Shown: in pieces, positions 52,065 to 61,061 of the stretch | How the letters are laid out: every line of letters begins with the position of its first letter | How positions within the stretch are numbered: the stretch's first letter is position 1 | From: Saccharopolyspora endophytica | GTDB lineage: Bacteria; Actinomycetota; Actinomycetes; Mycobacteriales; Pseudonocardiaceae | Assembly (NCBI RefSeq): GCF_018070075.1 | Contig: NZ_JAGPXE010000003.1 | Location: forward strand, 310,001-374,000 | DNA: 64,000 bases | Reading direction: 5' to 3' | Notes under the pieces: model-generated | Told to the model about the DNA's origin: nothing | The model's database searches: none | The model's input: only the letters and a program-made list of their open reading frames with translations | Translations under genes and position numbers: made by a program

Positions 52065-52652
52065 TCAGTTCGTCCGGGGTTGGGTGCGGCGGGTGTAGGC
52101 GCGGGCGGCTCGTGCGCGGTCGCCGCAGCGGGTCGAGCACCAGTGGCGGCGGCCGTGGCGGAGCAGGTAGCGGTTGCAGGGGGTGGAGTCGCAGGCGGTG
52201 AGCCGCTCCGCGTCGGGGTCGGTGAGCAGGTCGGCGGCGTTGGCGGCCAGGGTCGCCAGCGCGTGGTCGACGATCTCGGTGGTGGGGTGGGGAGTCGCGC
52301 GGTAGGGGCCGGTCTTGTCGTCCCACTGCAGCAGCCGGGCTGTGGGGACCCGGGTCAGCGCCTCGTTGATGGCCGACAGGGCGGCGGGAAGGGCGGGGAG
52401 CCCGGCGGTGCGGGAGGCGAGCAGGGCCCTGATCTGCTCGCGCAGCGAGCGCAGCTGCGCGGCGCACATCTCCCGCATGTCGATGTCGACCGGGGCGAGG
52501 CCGTGTTCGGTCAGCCAGTGGTTCGTCTGCGCAGGGGTCCCGAGGAGGTCGGCCGTGTGCCCGCCCGGCAGTGCGATGGCGCTGTTGGCCAGGGCGAGGG
52601 CGGGGTACTGCTCCTCGCCCGGCGCGGGTGGCAGGGCGGGGTCGTCTGTCAT
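52065..52652 (-). CDS. ABATE/CGNR-type zinc-finger regulator
   Basis: 195 residues from ATG at 52652, seven bases after GGGAGA. The N-terminal ABATE-like domain (LALANSAIALPGGHTADLLG) is followed at residues 150-190 by CDSTPCNRYLLRHGRRHWCS with TRCGDRARAARAY, a CGNR-type zinc finger with its four cysteines. Such proteins act as transcriptional regulators in actinobacteria. It diverges from the MBL/MFS operon, and an inverted repeat lies in the gap. Confidence 0.88.
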   Translation of the reverse strand: MTDDPALPPAPGEEQYPALALANSAIALPGGHTADLLGTPAQTNHWLTEHGLAPVDIDMREMCAAQLRSLREQIRALLASRTAGLPALPAALSAINEALTRVPTARLLQWDDKTGPYRATPHPTTEIVDHALATLAANAADLLTDPDAERLTACDSTPCNRYLLRHGRRHWCSTRCGDRARAARAYTRRTQPRTN

Positions 52653-52692
52653 CAGCGTCTCTCCCATGGTTCTCATGGTACGCGTTGCGTCC

Positions 52693-52726
52693 ATCCGTGA
52701 GGATGGGCTAGCGTCGGTTCACGGAT
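52693..52726. promoter_or_regulatory. Inverted repeat ATCCGTGA-N18-TCACGGAT
   Basis: Perfect eight-bp arms (52693-52700, 52719-52726) between the divergent CGNR regulator and MBL genes, with a third CCGTGAGG copy at 52742-52749. Likely binding site of the CGNR regulator. Confidence 0.6.
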
Positions 52727-52759
52727 AAAACGTTCGACAACCGTGAGGTTTGTGTTTTC

Positions 52760-53554
52760 GTGTCTTCTGCCCCCATCTCCACCGACCAGTTCACCGTGCA
52801 CGCCTTCGGCGGGCCGACCGCCCTGTTCGAGTACGGCGGACTGCGGTTCATGACCGACCCGACCTTCGACGAACCCGGCGACTACCCCCGTCCCGACGGC
52901 CGATTCCTGACCAAGACCACCCCCTCCGCCAGCATCCCCGCCGACCTCGGCCCCATCGACGTAGTGCTGCTGTCCCATGACGAGCACGACGACAACCTCG
53001 ACCACTCCGGCCGGGCTCTGCTCGCCGATGTACCCCTCACCTTGACCACGCCCGGCGGCGGCGAGCGTCTGGGCGAACACCTGGGGAACAAGGCCCGGGG
53101 CCTGGCCGACTGGGAGTCCGTGCAGCTGGACCGTCCCGACGGAGGCTCGATCACGGTGACCGGCGTGCCCGCCATCCACGGCCCCGGTAACCGCGAAGAC
53201 ATCGAGCCGATCACCGGCCAGGTTGTTGGTTTCGTCCTGACCGGAGAAGGCCTGCCCACGGTCTATGTCAGCGGCGATAACGCCTCGCTCGATGCTGTTG
53301 AGCGGATCGCCGACCGGTTCGCCCCGGTCGACACCGCCGTCCTGTTCGCCGGCGCTCCCCGCTTCTCCGCACTCTTCGGCGGCGAGCCGATCGTCCTGGA
53401 CAGCGCCCAAACCGCCGAGGCCGCCAGGATTCTGCGCGCTCGGCGAGTGGTTCCGGTCCACTTCGAGGGCTGGGCCCACTTCACCGAGGGCCGCGAGGAC
53501 CTCGTGTCCGCCTTCGCCGCCGCGGGCCTGTCCGACCGTTTGCAGTGGAGCTGA
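52760..53554 (+). CDS. Metallo-beta-lactamase-fold hydrolase (UlaG-like)
   Basis: 264 residues, GTG start. The metal-binding motif is LLSHDEHDDNLDHSGR, an HxxHDD-type variant of the usual HxHxDH, as in a group of MBL proteins annotated from actinobacteria. TVTGVPAIHGPGN, VYVSGDNASLDAV and VVPVHFEGWAHFTE supply the remaining ligands. It is first in an apparent operon with the MFS gene 127 bp downstream, both probably controlled by the divergent CGNR protein. Substrate unknown. Confidence 0.85.
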   Translation: MSSAPISTDQFTVHAFGGPTALFEYGGLRFMTDPTFDEPGDYPRPDGRFLTKTTPSASIPADLGPIDVVLLSHDEHDDNLDHSGRALLADVPLTLTTPGGGERLGEHLGNKARGLADWESVQLDRPDGGSITVTGVPAIHGPGNREDIEPITGQVVGFVLTGEGLPTVYVSGDNASLDAVERIADRFAPVDTAVLFAGAPRFSALFGGEPIVLDSAQTAEAARILRARRVVPVHFEGWAHFTEGREDLVSAFAAAGLSDRLQWS

Positions 53555-53680
53555 GCTCACCGCCGCTCTCGCGCATGCGGTGCCCGGCCCACCCCGGCCG
53601 GGCACCGCATGGCCCCTTTCCTCGACACCGCGTTCCGCACTCGGCGCAGCCCCAACGCCCTGCCTGCCCCCGGAGAAGCA

Positions 53681-54967
53681 ATGCCCCGCCACGCACACGC
53701 CCCTGCCACCGACCCCGCCGACCAGGGCACCGCACCGGAGACCGGAACCCCGGTGGCAAGCACGCAACGGCGCATCCTGACGGTGCTGCTGGTCTCCCAG
53801 GTCCTCAGCGGTGTCGGACTCGCCGCCGGCGTCACCGTCGCTTCCCTGCTGCTGCAGGACATGCTCGAGATCACCGCGCTGGCCGGTCTGGGCATCGCCC
53901 TGCTCACCGCCGGGTCCGCGGTCGCGGCCGTGCTCGTCGGCCGCGTCTCGCAGGCCCGCGGTCGGCGCCCGGGGCTGGCGGGTGGCTACCTCGTCGGCGC
54001 CCTCGGTGGTGGGGGTGTCGTCGCCGCGGCCGCGCTCGACGACCCGGCCCTGCTGTTCCTGTCCCTGTTCCTCTACGGCGCCGGCACTGCCGTGAACCTC
54101 CAAGCCCGCTACGCCGGGACCGACCTGGCCGCTCCGGCCCACCGCGCCCGCGCCGTCTCCACGGTCCTGGTCGCCACCACCTTCGGCGGCGTCCTCGGCC
54201 CCAACTTCGCCGCCCCCACCGGCGAGCTCGCCGTCGCCCTCGGCCTGCCCCGACCGACCGGCCTCTTCCTGCTCTCCAGCACGGCGTTCGCGCTCGCAGC
54301 TGTCGTCCTGATCCTCTGGCTGCGCCCCGACCCGCTGCTGCTCGCCCGCTCCCTGCCCGCCGAAGAGCACCCGGGAAGCGACTCGGATGCCTCCCCGCCG
54401 CCGCGCTCCGCGCGCCGGGCCCGGGGTCTGGCGCTGGGTGTGCTGGTCCTGGTCCTCAGCCAGCTCGTCATGGTCGCCGTCATGACGATGACGCCGGTCC
54501 ACATGCACGCCCACGGTCTCGGCGCGGCGGCCTCCGGTCTCGTCATCGCCGTCCACGTCGGGGCCATGTTCCTGCCTTCGCCCCTGACCGGGCTGCTCGT
54601 CGACCGGTGCGGGCCCCTCACCGTCGTCACGGCCGCCGCCATCACGCTCGTGGTCGCCGGCGTCCTGGCCGCCACCGCACCGGCCGATTCGGTCGCACTG
54701 CTGACCCTCGCGCTCGTCCTGCTCGGGCTGGGCTGGAACTTCGGCTTGGTCAGCGGCACCGCGCTCGCCACCGAGACCATCCCGCTGGACACCCGAGCCA
54801 AGACCCAGGGCCTCATCGACGTCGCCATCGCCATCGCGGGCGCCACCGGCGGCCTGGCCTCGGGAATGGTCGTCGCCGCAGGCGGTTACCCCGTCCTCGC
54901 CCTCACCGGAGCAGCCCTGGCCATCGCGCTCCTGCCGGCCATCATCGCCACCTCCTACAAGCGCTGA
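53681..54967 (+). CDS. MFS transporter
   Basis: 428 residues from ATG at 53681 with GGAGAA upstream. Twelve membrane segments in two halves: LTVLLVSQVLSGVGLAAGVT opens, VGRVSQARGRRPGLAGGYLV holds the loop-2 motif, and LIDVAIAIAGATGGLASGMV is in the second half. The type is drug-efflux-like. It follows the MBL gene and may expel a compound that the MBL enzyme modifies; that is inferred from position only. An in-frame ATG at 53609 lacks a ribosome site. Confidence 0.88.
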   Translation: MPRHAHAPATDPADQGTAPETGTPVASTQRRILTVLLVSQVLSGVGLAAGVTVASLLLQDMLEITALAGLGIALLTAGSAVAAVLVGRVSQARGRRPGLAGGYLVGALGGGGVVAAAALDDPALLFLSLFLYGAGTAVNLQARYAGTDLAAPAHRARAVSTVLVATTFGGVLGPNFAAPTGELAVALGLPRPTGLFLLSSTAFALAAVVLILWLRPDPLLLARSLPAEEHPGSDSDASPPPRSARRARGLALGVLVLVLSQLVMVAVMTMTPVHMHAHGLGAAASGLVIAVHVGAMFLPSPLTGLLVDRCGPLTVVTAAAITLVVAGVLAATAPADSVALLTLALVLLGLGWNFGLVSGTALATETIPLDTRAKTQGLIDVAIAIAGATGGLASGMVVAAGGYPVLALTGAALAIALLPAIIATSYKR

Positions 54968-54991
54968 CCGCGCACCAGCACCGCCTCGGGC

Positions 54992-55714
54992 TCAGGTGGT
55001 GAGGATGCGGGCACCGGTGTCAGTGATGGCGAGGGTGTGGCCGGTGTGGGCCGCGCGGCTCTCATCACCGGTGCGCAGCACGTCGCCGTCGGGGTCGCAG
55101 TGGTCGTGGCCGCCTGCGGTGAAGATCGGTTCGACGCTGAACACCAGGCCGGGGCGCAGCGGGATGCCTCGGGCCGGGTGTCCGTCGTTGGGCACGGCCG
55201 GGTCCTGGCGGGCCTGCCGTCCCACGCCGTGCCCGCCCACGGGCGGGATGCCGCAGCCGGCGCTGCGCCCGACCAGCCCGATCGCCCTGCACACCTCGCC
55301 CAGCCGGGCGCCGGGGCGCGCGGCGGCGATGCCGTCGGCCAGCGCCTGCCCGGTGGCCTGGATCAGCGACCGGTCACCCGGGCTGCCGGGGCCGACGGTG
55401 CTGCTCGTGGCGGCGCGGGCGTGCCACCCGCGCAGCTCCAGCGCTGCGGCCACGCTGAGCAGATCGCCCTCGGCCAGCACGCGCCCGTCGGGTGCGCCGC
55501 CGGTGATCTCGTCGTTGACCGACGTGGAGATCACCCGCCCGCCGACCGGCCGCGCACCGGCTTCGGCAGCGACGTCGCGGGCGATCTCGTCGAGCTCCCC
55601 CAGCGACACTCCCGCCGCGACGTGGGAGTGCACCGCGGTCAGCATCGCGGCCACCACCGCCCCGGTTTCGGCCAGCGCGTCGATCTCGCCCCGACTGCGC
55701 AGTTCGATCACCAT
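54992..55714 (-). CDS. Methionine-aminopeptidase-like protein lacking most metal ligands
   Basis: 240 residues with the type I MAP fold: ISTSVNDEITGGAPDGRVL, SVAAALELRGWHARAATSS, VGGHGVGRQARQDPAVPN, VFSVEPIFTAGGHDH and HTGHTLAITDTGARILTT line up with the five metal motifs of E. coli MAP. The two aspartates of IDVTVIKDGFHGD are replaced by Ala (SVAAALELRGWHARA), the CHGIP His by Gly, the second His of the GHGIG motif region is lost, and the final Glu (YEHT) is Gly. Only His of GHGVG and Glu of VEPI remain. It is predicted to be inactive as a peptidase; ATG at 55714 is the chosen start. Confidence 0.85.
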   Translation of the reverse strand: MVIELRSRGEIDALAETGAVVAAMLTAVHSHVAAGVSLGELDEIARDVAAEAGARPVGGRVISTSVNDEITGGAPDGRVLAEGDLLSVAAALELRGWHARAATSSTVGPGSPGDRSLIQATGQALADGIAAARPGARLGEVCRAIGLVGRSAGCGIPPVGGHGVGRQARQDPAVPNDGHPARGIPLRPGLVFSVEPIFTAGGHDHCDPDGDVLRTGDESRAAHTGHTLAITDTGARILTT

Positions 55715-55887
55715 GCACCGATGATGCACCCCGGCACCGACGCTCCCGCCACAGTGGACACCGTGACTCTGCGTGCGTGCGCGTGCGTTGTCCGTCAGCA
55801 CCAACGCTTTTCGCCGCGACCTTCGAGACGCAGTTCACAGGGGTCGCGTAAGGTGCCCGGGACCCCGCAAGAAGGAGACGCCAGCAC

Positions 55888-56376
55888 GTGCGTGCCCAAC
55901 ACCCCGAGTTACTGCGCCGCCTGTGGTGGACGAGCCCCCTGGTGGTGCGCCTGGTGCCCGCATTGGCCCTGATCACGGCAACCGGGGCCGGTGTGGTGGC
56001 CAACCTGCCCGCCACCGGCGAACCCCCGCGCGCCCAGCAGCCGCCGCAGCAGGTCACGCACCTGGCCCCGACCACCACACCTGCGCCGCCACCGCCGACC
56101 ACGACGGCACCCACCACCAGCCAGCCGCCGACCACGACGAGCACGACCACCACGCGCAGCAGCACCCGCACCTCGACGACGACCAGCGCGCCCCCGCCGC
56201 CGCGCACCACCACACCGACCCCCACGACCACGACCAGCCCGTCACCGACGCAACGCCCGCCCGGGGTCGCCGAAGGTCAGCCCTGCGACGAACCCGGTGA
56301 TGTGGGACGCGGCGAGAACGGCGACCGGTACGTGTGCGACTACGACGACGGCACCTGGAGGTGGCGCGAATGGTGA
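55888..56376 (+). CDS. Membrane-anchored Thr/Pro-rich surface protein
   Basis: 162 residues. One membrane segment (LVVRLVPALALITATGAGVV, about 17-37) is followed by about 90 residues of Thr, Pro and Ser repeats, as in mannosylated actinobacterial cell-wall spacers. The end is a small cysteine-bearing domain (EGQPCDEPGDVGRGENGDRY, then VCDYDDGTWRWREW). The GTG start follows AAGGAG. It is translationally coupled to the next gene, whose ATG lies in its last codons. Function unknown. Confidence 0.75.
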   Translation: MRAQHPELLRRLWWTSPLVVRLVPALALITATGAGVVANLPATGEPPRAQQPPQQVTHLAPTTTPAPPPPTTTAPTTSQPPTTTSTTTTRSSTRTSTTTSAPPPPRTTTPTPTTTTSPSPTQRPPGVAEGQPCDEPGDVGRGENGDRYVCDYDDGTWRWREW

Positions 56377-56978
56377 ACCCCGACCACATCCGTCATCAGC
56401 CGCCCCTGTCGGATCGCGAAACGCTCGTGCGCGGCGAACTCACCCCGATCCGCGATGAGGCGCTCCACGGGCACGAGACCCTCGCCAAGATCACCACCGA
56501 GCACATCCAGCACCGCGGCGTCGGCGAAGACCTCGACTTCCCCGATCAGGCCCCGCCGACACCACCCCGGGGCACCCAGTCCGACGGCACGATCCGCACC
56601 ACCGGCTGGTTGCAGATCGGTCCGCTGGCCCTGTCCTCGGGTCTGTGGGCCGGGTTGAGCGGGTTGGCCGCCGGGCTGGCCCTGACCTGGGTGTGGGCGT
56701 GGCTGCCGCTGGTGCTGGCCGTGGCCGGGGTGCTGGTCTGGTGGGTGTTCACCCGCAGGCTGCGTCCGGCCTCGCGCGCCACCAACATCAACCGGCTGCC
56801 CGCGGCGAACCTGCGCCCGGGGTTGCCGGTGCGGCTCCACGGCCCGATCGGCCCAGTGGGCATCGTCGAGACCATCACCGGCACCGACGACGAGCACATC
56901 ACGGTGACCTTCACCAGCGGTCACCAGCGCACCCTGCCGGCACGTGCCCGCCTGCACCTGGTCGAGATCCTCGACTGA
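56370..56978 (+). CDS. Membrane protein with C-terminal beta domain
   Basis: 202 residues from ATG at 56370, which overlaps the preceding stop; GGAGG is eight bases upstream. A hydrophilic N-terminus of about 75 residues leads into two membrane helices (IGPLALSSGLWAGLSGLAAG and WVWAWLPLVLAVAGVLVWWV) and a C-terminal beta-rich domain (RPGLPVRLHGPIGPVGIVET). No family recognised. It probably functions with the coupled surface protein. Confidence 0.72.
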   Translation: MVNPDHIRHQPPLSDRETLVRGELTPIRDEALHGHETLAKITTEHIQHRGVGEDLDFPDQAPPTPPRGTQSDGTIRTTGWLQIGPLALSSGLWAGLSGLAAGLALTWVWAWLPLVLAVAGVLVWWVFTRRLRPASRATNINRLPAANLRPGLPVRLHGPIGPVGIVETITGTDDEHITVTFTSGHQRTLPARARLHLVEILD

Positions 56979-57061
56979 CCAGCCGTGCTCCAGTCACACC
57001 GCGATGGGCTGGTTCTCCCCCGGCGGCAACCCGAACCCGCGCTCGCGGCGCGGCGCGAGCG

Positions 57062-57739
57062 CTAGGAGCGCTCGCCGGTGCTGCCGCCGACCACGGCGTC
57101 CGACGACGAGGACTCCTCCGGCGGCAGCAGCCCGGAGACATCACCACCGGTGTCGTTGATCTTGAGCACGAACGGGCGGGTCTCGGTGTAGCGCACCACG
57201 CTCACCGAGCACGGGTCGACCACGATCCGCTGGAAGGAGTCCAGGTGCAGGCCCAGCGCGTCGGCCAGCACGGACTTGATCACATCACCGTGGCTGCACA
57301 ACAACCACACCTGGTCGGAACCGACCTGCCGGTCGTGCTCGCGCACCGCCGCCACGGCCCGCGACTGCACCTGCGCCAGGCCCTCACCACCGGGGAACAC
57401 CGCCGCGGACGGGTGCTGCTGCACCACCTTCCACAGCTCCTGCCCGGTCAGCTCCTTGATCTTGCGGCCGGTCCAGTCGCCGTAGTCGACCTCGGCCAGC
57501 CGCTCCTCGACCACCGGCTCGATCTCGCGCTGCCGCACCAGCCCGGCCACCGTCTCCTGGCAGCGCTGCAGCGGGGACACCACCACCCGGCTCAACGGCA
57601 CGCCCTCCAGCCGCGCGGGCAGACCCGCGGCCTGACCACTGCCGGTCTCGTCGAGACCGACACCGGGCGTGCGCCCGGCCAGAACACCGGAACCGTTGGC
57701 CGCCGAACGGGCGTGCCGAAGCAGGATGAGAGTCGCCAC
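57062..57739 (-). CDS. Histidine-phosphatase-family (phosphomutase-like) protein
   Basis: 225 residues. TLILLRHARSAANGSGVLAG carries the phospho-acceptor His of the RHG motif (here RHA, as in the MSMEG_4193-type mycobacterial group). VVVSPLQRCQETVAGL, EVDYGDWTGRKIKELTG and LLCSHGDVIKSVLADALG give the other catalytic Arg, Glu and His. Members of this group are putative phosphatases or mutases whose substrate is unknown. Transcribed toward the left; the preceding gene on its strand is uppP, behind a terminator. Confidence 0.87.
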   Translation of the reverse strand: MATLILLRHARSAANGSGVLAGRTPGVGLDETGSGQAAGLPARLEGVPLSRVVVSPLQRCQETVAGLVRQREIEPVVEERLAEVDYGDWTGRKIKELTGQELWKVVQQHPSAAVFPGGEGLAQVQSRAVAAVREHDRQVGSDQVWLLCSHGDVIKSVLADALGLHLDSFQRIVVDPCSVSVVRYTETRPFVLKINDTGGDVSGLLPPEESSSSDAVVGGSTGERS

Positions 57740-57796
57740 GTCCGCCGAGGGTAGGCCTCGCCGCGCACCTCACCACCCCCAGGGCCCGCACGAAGC

Positions 57797-57832
57797 AAAA
57801 AAGTCGGGGCGGCCCGACCGGACCGCCCCGAC
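57797..57832 (-). terminator. uppP intrinsic terminator
   Basis: On the minus strand GTCGGGGCGG (57823-57832) pairs with CCGCCCCGAC (57803-57812), then six U (57797-57802). It lies 22 bp after the uppP stop. Confidence 0.8.
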
Positions 57833-57854
57833 ACCGTTGTGCGACGTCACCGCC

Positions 57855-58694
57855 TCACGGCTGAATCACACCGAAGCCCAGCAGCGCGAACACCGCCGCA
57901 CCCAGCGCGATCCGGTACCAGACGAACAGGTAGACGCTGTGCTTCTGCACGAAGCGCAGCAACCACGCGATCACCGCGTACCCGATCACCCCGGCCACCA
58001 CCGTGGCCACGATCATCTGCGCCGCCGACGGCTGCAACCCGTACGGGCTGGGCTCGAACACGTGCGAGACCTCCGACAACCCCGCGGCGAACACCGCCGG
58101 AATCGCCAGCAGGAACGAGAACCGCACCGCCGTGGCCCGCGTCAGACCCAGCGCCAGACCCGCGGTGATCGTCCCGCCGGAACGCGACACACCCGGGATC
58201 AACGCCATCGCCTGAGCGAAACCCATCAGCACACCATCGCTGAGCCGCAACCGCGCCTGCTCGCGCAACTGCTTGCCGTACCGCTCGGCCAACCCCATCA
58301 GCACACCGAAGATCACCAGCGTCGCCGCGGTGATCCACAGGCTGCGCAGCGTCGAGCGGATGTAGTCCTGGAAGAAGAAGCCCAGAACACCGATCGGCAG
58401 GCTGCCCACGATCACGTACCAGGCCAGCTTGTAGTCCTGCGTGGCGCGCACCTGGGCGCTGAACAGCCCGCGGAACCACACGGCGACCAGCCGGACGATG
58501 TCACCGATGAAGTAGATGACCACCGCCAGTTCGGTGCCGATCTGCGTCACCGCGGTGAACGAAGCACCCGCGTCTTCGCCGAAGAACAACTTCGACACGA
58601 TCGACAGATGCCCGGACGAGGAAATCGGCAGGAACTCGGTGAGCCCCTGGACCACGGCCAGCACCATGGCCTGCAACCACGACACGAAACCCAC
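57855..58694 (-). CDS. uppP: Undecaprenyl-diphosphatase UppP (BacA)
   Basis: 279-residue membrane enzyme that dephosphorylates undecaprenyl diphosphate to recycle the cell-wall lipid carrier; also confers bacitracin tolerance. The catalytic motifs are [19 protein letters not shown] near residue 16 and [18 protein letters not shown] near residue 165, both with their Glu, Ser and Arg in place. About eight membrane segments. The intrinsic terminator directly after the stop fits a single-gene unit. Confidence 0.95.
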   Translation of the reverse strand: MGFVSWLQAMVLAVVQGLTEFLPISSSGHLSIVSKLFFGEDAGASFTAVTQIGTELAVVIYFIGDIVRLVAVWFRGLFSAQVRATQDYKLAWYVIVGSLPIGVLGFFFQDYIRSTLRSLWITAATLVIFGVLMGLAERYGKQLREQARLRLSDGVLMGFAQAMALIPGVSRSGGTITAGLALGLTRATAVRFSFLLAIPAVFAAGLSEVSHVFEPSPYGLQPSAAQMIVATVVAGVIGYAVIAWLLRFVQKHSVYLFVWYRIALGAAVFALLGFGVIQP

Positions 58695-58947
58695 TCCACA
58701 CGATCGAAAAGGGAACCCCGGGCCGCACCCGAAACTTCCGGCCCGGTCCCCAGATCTTCCAGCATCACCCAGTACCGGCCTCCCCCACCCTTGATCACCC
58801 CATCAGGGCAGGTCAGCCACCGAAACGTCACCCACCGCAGCCAACCCCGCGACACACCACCCGCGGTGTGATCCACAACACTCACAACCGGACCCGCCGA
58901 GCCGACCTCACCAGCCACACCCCCCGCACCCAATACCCTGCAACACC

Positions 58948-59919
58948 GTGGAACAGCGACAACTCGGCCACAGCGGCCTCCGCGTCTCCCGACTCGCCCT
59001 CGGCACCATGACCTGGGGCCTAGACGTCACCGCCGACGACGCAGCCGAACAGCTGACCACCTTCCACGACGCAGGCGGCACCCTCATCGACACCGCCGAC
59101 GTCTACCAAGACGGCCACGCCGAAGAAATCCTCGGCGACCTGCTCACCCACCACATCCCCCGCGACGAGATCATCCTCGCCACCAAAGCCGCCGCCCGCC
59201 GCAAACCCGGCCCCTTCGGCGGCGGCGCCTCCCGCGGCGCACTCCTGGCAGCCCTCGACGAATCACTCCACCGCCTGGGCACCGACCACATCGACCTCTG
59301 GCAACTCCAAGCCTGGGACCCCAGCGTCCCCCTCGACGAAACCCTCGCCGCCCTCGACACCGCCGTCACCACCGGCCGCGTCCGCTACACCGGCATCGCC
59401 AACTACACCGGCTGGCAAACCGCCACCGCCGCCGCACACCAGAACCACCACCCCACCCGCACACCCCTCATCTCCACCCAAGTCGAATACTCCCTGCTCG
59501 AACGCGGCATCGAACGCGAAGTCGTCCCCGCCACCGCACACCACGGACTCGGCATCCTCGCCTGGGCACCCCTCGGCCGCGGCGTCCTCACCGGCAAATA
59601 CCGCAACGCCACCCCACCCGACTCCCGCGGAGCCACCACCCACCTCGCCGGCTACGTCGACCACCACCGCACCGAACGCGCAGCCCGCATCGTCCAAGCA
59701 CTGCTCACCGCAGCCGAAGGACTCAACACCACACCCGCCCACGTCGCCCTCGCCTGGGTCCGCGACCGCCCCGGCATCACCGCACCCATCCTCGGCGCCC
59801 GCACCACACCCCAACTCAAAACCGCCCTCACCACCGAAGACCTCACCCTCCCCCCAGCCATCCGCGCCGCCCTCGACGACATCAGCGCACCCCAGCACAC
59901 CTACCCCGAAACCCAATAG
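58948..59919 (+). CDS. Aldo/keto reductase with altered catalytic His
   Basis: 323 residues, TIM-barrel AKR. LGTMTWGLDVTADDAAEQLT and DTADVYQDGHAEEILGDLLT hold the catalytic Asp and Tyr, and ATKAAARRKPG the Lys. The usual His (in QVHAWDP-like sequences) reads LWQLQAWDPSVPLDE, a Gln, which would weaken the proton relay. NADPH-binding residues are in the C-terminal region (APILGARTTPQLKTALT). GTG is the start; TACCCT lies eight bases before it (leaderless). The + strand is strongly C-rich here. Confidence 0.87.
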   Translation: MEQRQLGHSGLRVSRLALGTMTWGLDVTADDAAEQLTTFHDAGGTLIDTADVYQDGHAEEILGDLLTHHIPRDEIILATKAAARRKPGPFGGGASRGALLAALDESLHRLGTDHIDLWQLQAWDPSVPLDETLAALDTAVTTGRVRYTGIANYTGWQTATAAAHQNHHPTRTPLISTQVEYSLLERGIEREVVPATAHHGLGILAWAPLGRGVLTGKYRNATPPDSRGATTHLAGYVDHHRTERAARIVQALLTAAEGLNTTPAHVALAWVRDRPGITAPILGARTTPQLKTALTTEDLTLPPAIRAALDDISAPQHTYPETQ

Positions 59920-60080
59920 CACTTCCCGCCACACCCACGACGTGCCAAGCTGATGGGTCACCACCCACAAGGGGGCCACCCTGCACCCCCCCATCCCCCG
60001 ATCAGGGATGCTGGAGGCAGCAGCAACCACCCAGCGGAAGCGGCAACACCGCAGGGCAGCACCACATCAGGAGGACCTCG

Positions 60081-61061
60081 TTGCGTCGTCTGGTCATCAC
60101 CTGCCTCACCCTCACCCTCCTCACCGGGTGCGGCATGGACGACAGCACAGACCCCCTCCAAGTCACCGACACCCTCACCGCCGCCACACCCGCCACCTCA
60201 CCCCCGGCGACCACCCCACCCGCAGGCACCGTGCACCCCGCACCACCCACCCAGCACACCGCCTACGACCGCGACACCCGCACCCTCGTGCTCGCCGCCG
60301 GCCCCCAGCTCCACCTCATCGACACCACCAACGGCACCCGCCGCACCCTCGACCTGCCCGCACCCCCGGCCAACATCCACGCCCAACACGGCCAGGTCCT
60401 CGCAGCACTCCCCGACGCCCACCAGATCACCCGCATCGACCTGCGCACCACCACCGCACACCCCACCCCCGTAGCAGGCGCACCCGTCGACGCCCTCGAC
60501 CTCGACCCCCAACGCACCGCCATCGCCCTCCGCGACACCGGCACCATCACCATCCACAACCAGGGCCAACCCGGCACCACCACCGAGAAGTTCCAAGGCC
60601 CCGCACAACTCCTCCACCACAACGGCCAGGTCTACGTCCTCGACCGCCTCACCACCGCCATCACCCCCATCAACACCACCACCGGCGACAAAGGCGCAGG
60701 ACTCCGAGCAGGCCAAGGAGCCACCAACACCACCCAAGACCGCTACGGCCGCATCCTCACCATCGACACCCGCGGCCAAGCACTCCTCGCCTTCAGCACC
60801 GACCCCCTCATCCTCAAACAGCGCTACCCCGTCCCCGGCGCCCCCTACGCACTCGCCTACGACCCCACCACCGACACCGCCTGGGTCACACTCACCGCCA
60901 CCAACGAACTCGTCGGCTACGACATCGCAGGCGGCGAACCCCGAGAACGCCACCGCATCCCCACCATCAGCCAACCCGACACCCTCGCCCTCGACCCCGA
61001 CACCCGAACCCTCTACATCGCCTCCGCCAACGGCGCCGGATACCAGGTGGTGAGAATGTGA
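60081..61061 (+). CDS. Secreted beta-propeller lipoprotein
   Basis: 326 residues from TTG at 60081, after AGGAGG. A short lipoprotein signal (MRRLVITCLTLTLLTGCG, Cys at 17) is followed by a Thr/Pro linker (to about 55) and a chain of repeats, each with a D-R-x-T-R-T-L or similar turn (YDRDTRTLVLAAGPQLHL, YDPTTDTAWVTLTATNEL, LDPDTRTLYIASANGAG). This is the YVTN/beta-propeller plan. The gene ends overlapping the DUF5703 gene by four bases. Ligand or partner unknown. Confidence 0.8.
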   Translation: MRRLVITCLTLTLLTGCGMDDSTDPLQVTDTLTAATPATSPPATTPPAGTVHPAPPTQHTAYDRDTRTLVLAAGPQLHLIDTTNGTRRTLDLPAPPANIHAQHGQVLAALPDAHQITRIDLRTTTAHPTPVAGAPVDALDLDPQRTAIALRDTGTITIHNQGQPGTTTEKFQGPAQLLHHNGQVYVLDRLTTAITPINTTTGDKGAGLRAGQGATNTTQDRYGRILTIDTRGQALLAFSTDPLILKQRYPVPGAPYALAYDPTTDTAWVTLTATNELVGYDIAGGEPRERHRIPTISQPDTLALDPDTRTLYIASANGAGYQVVRM

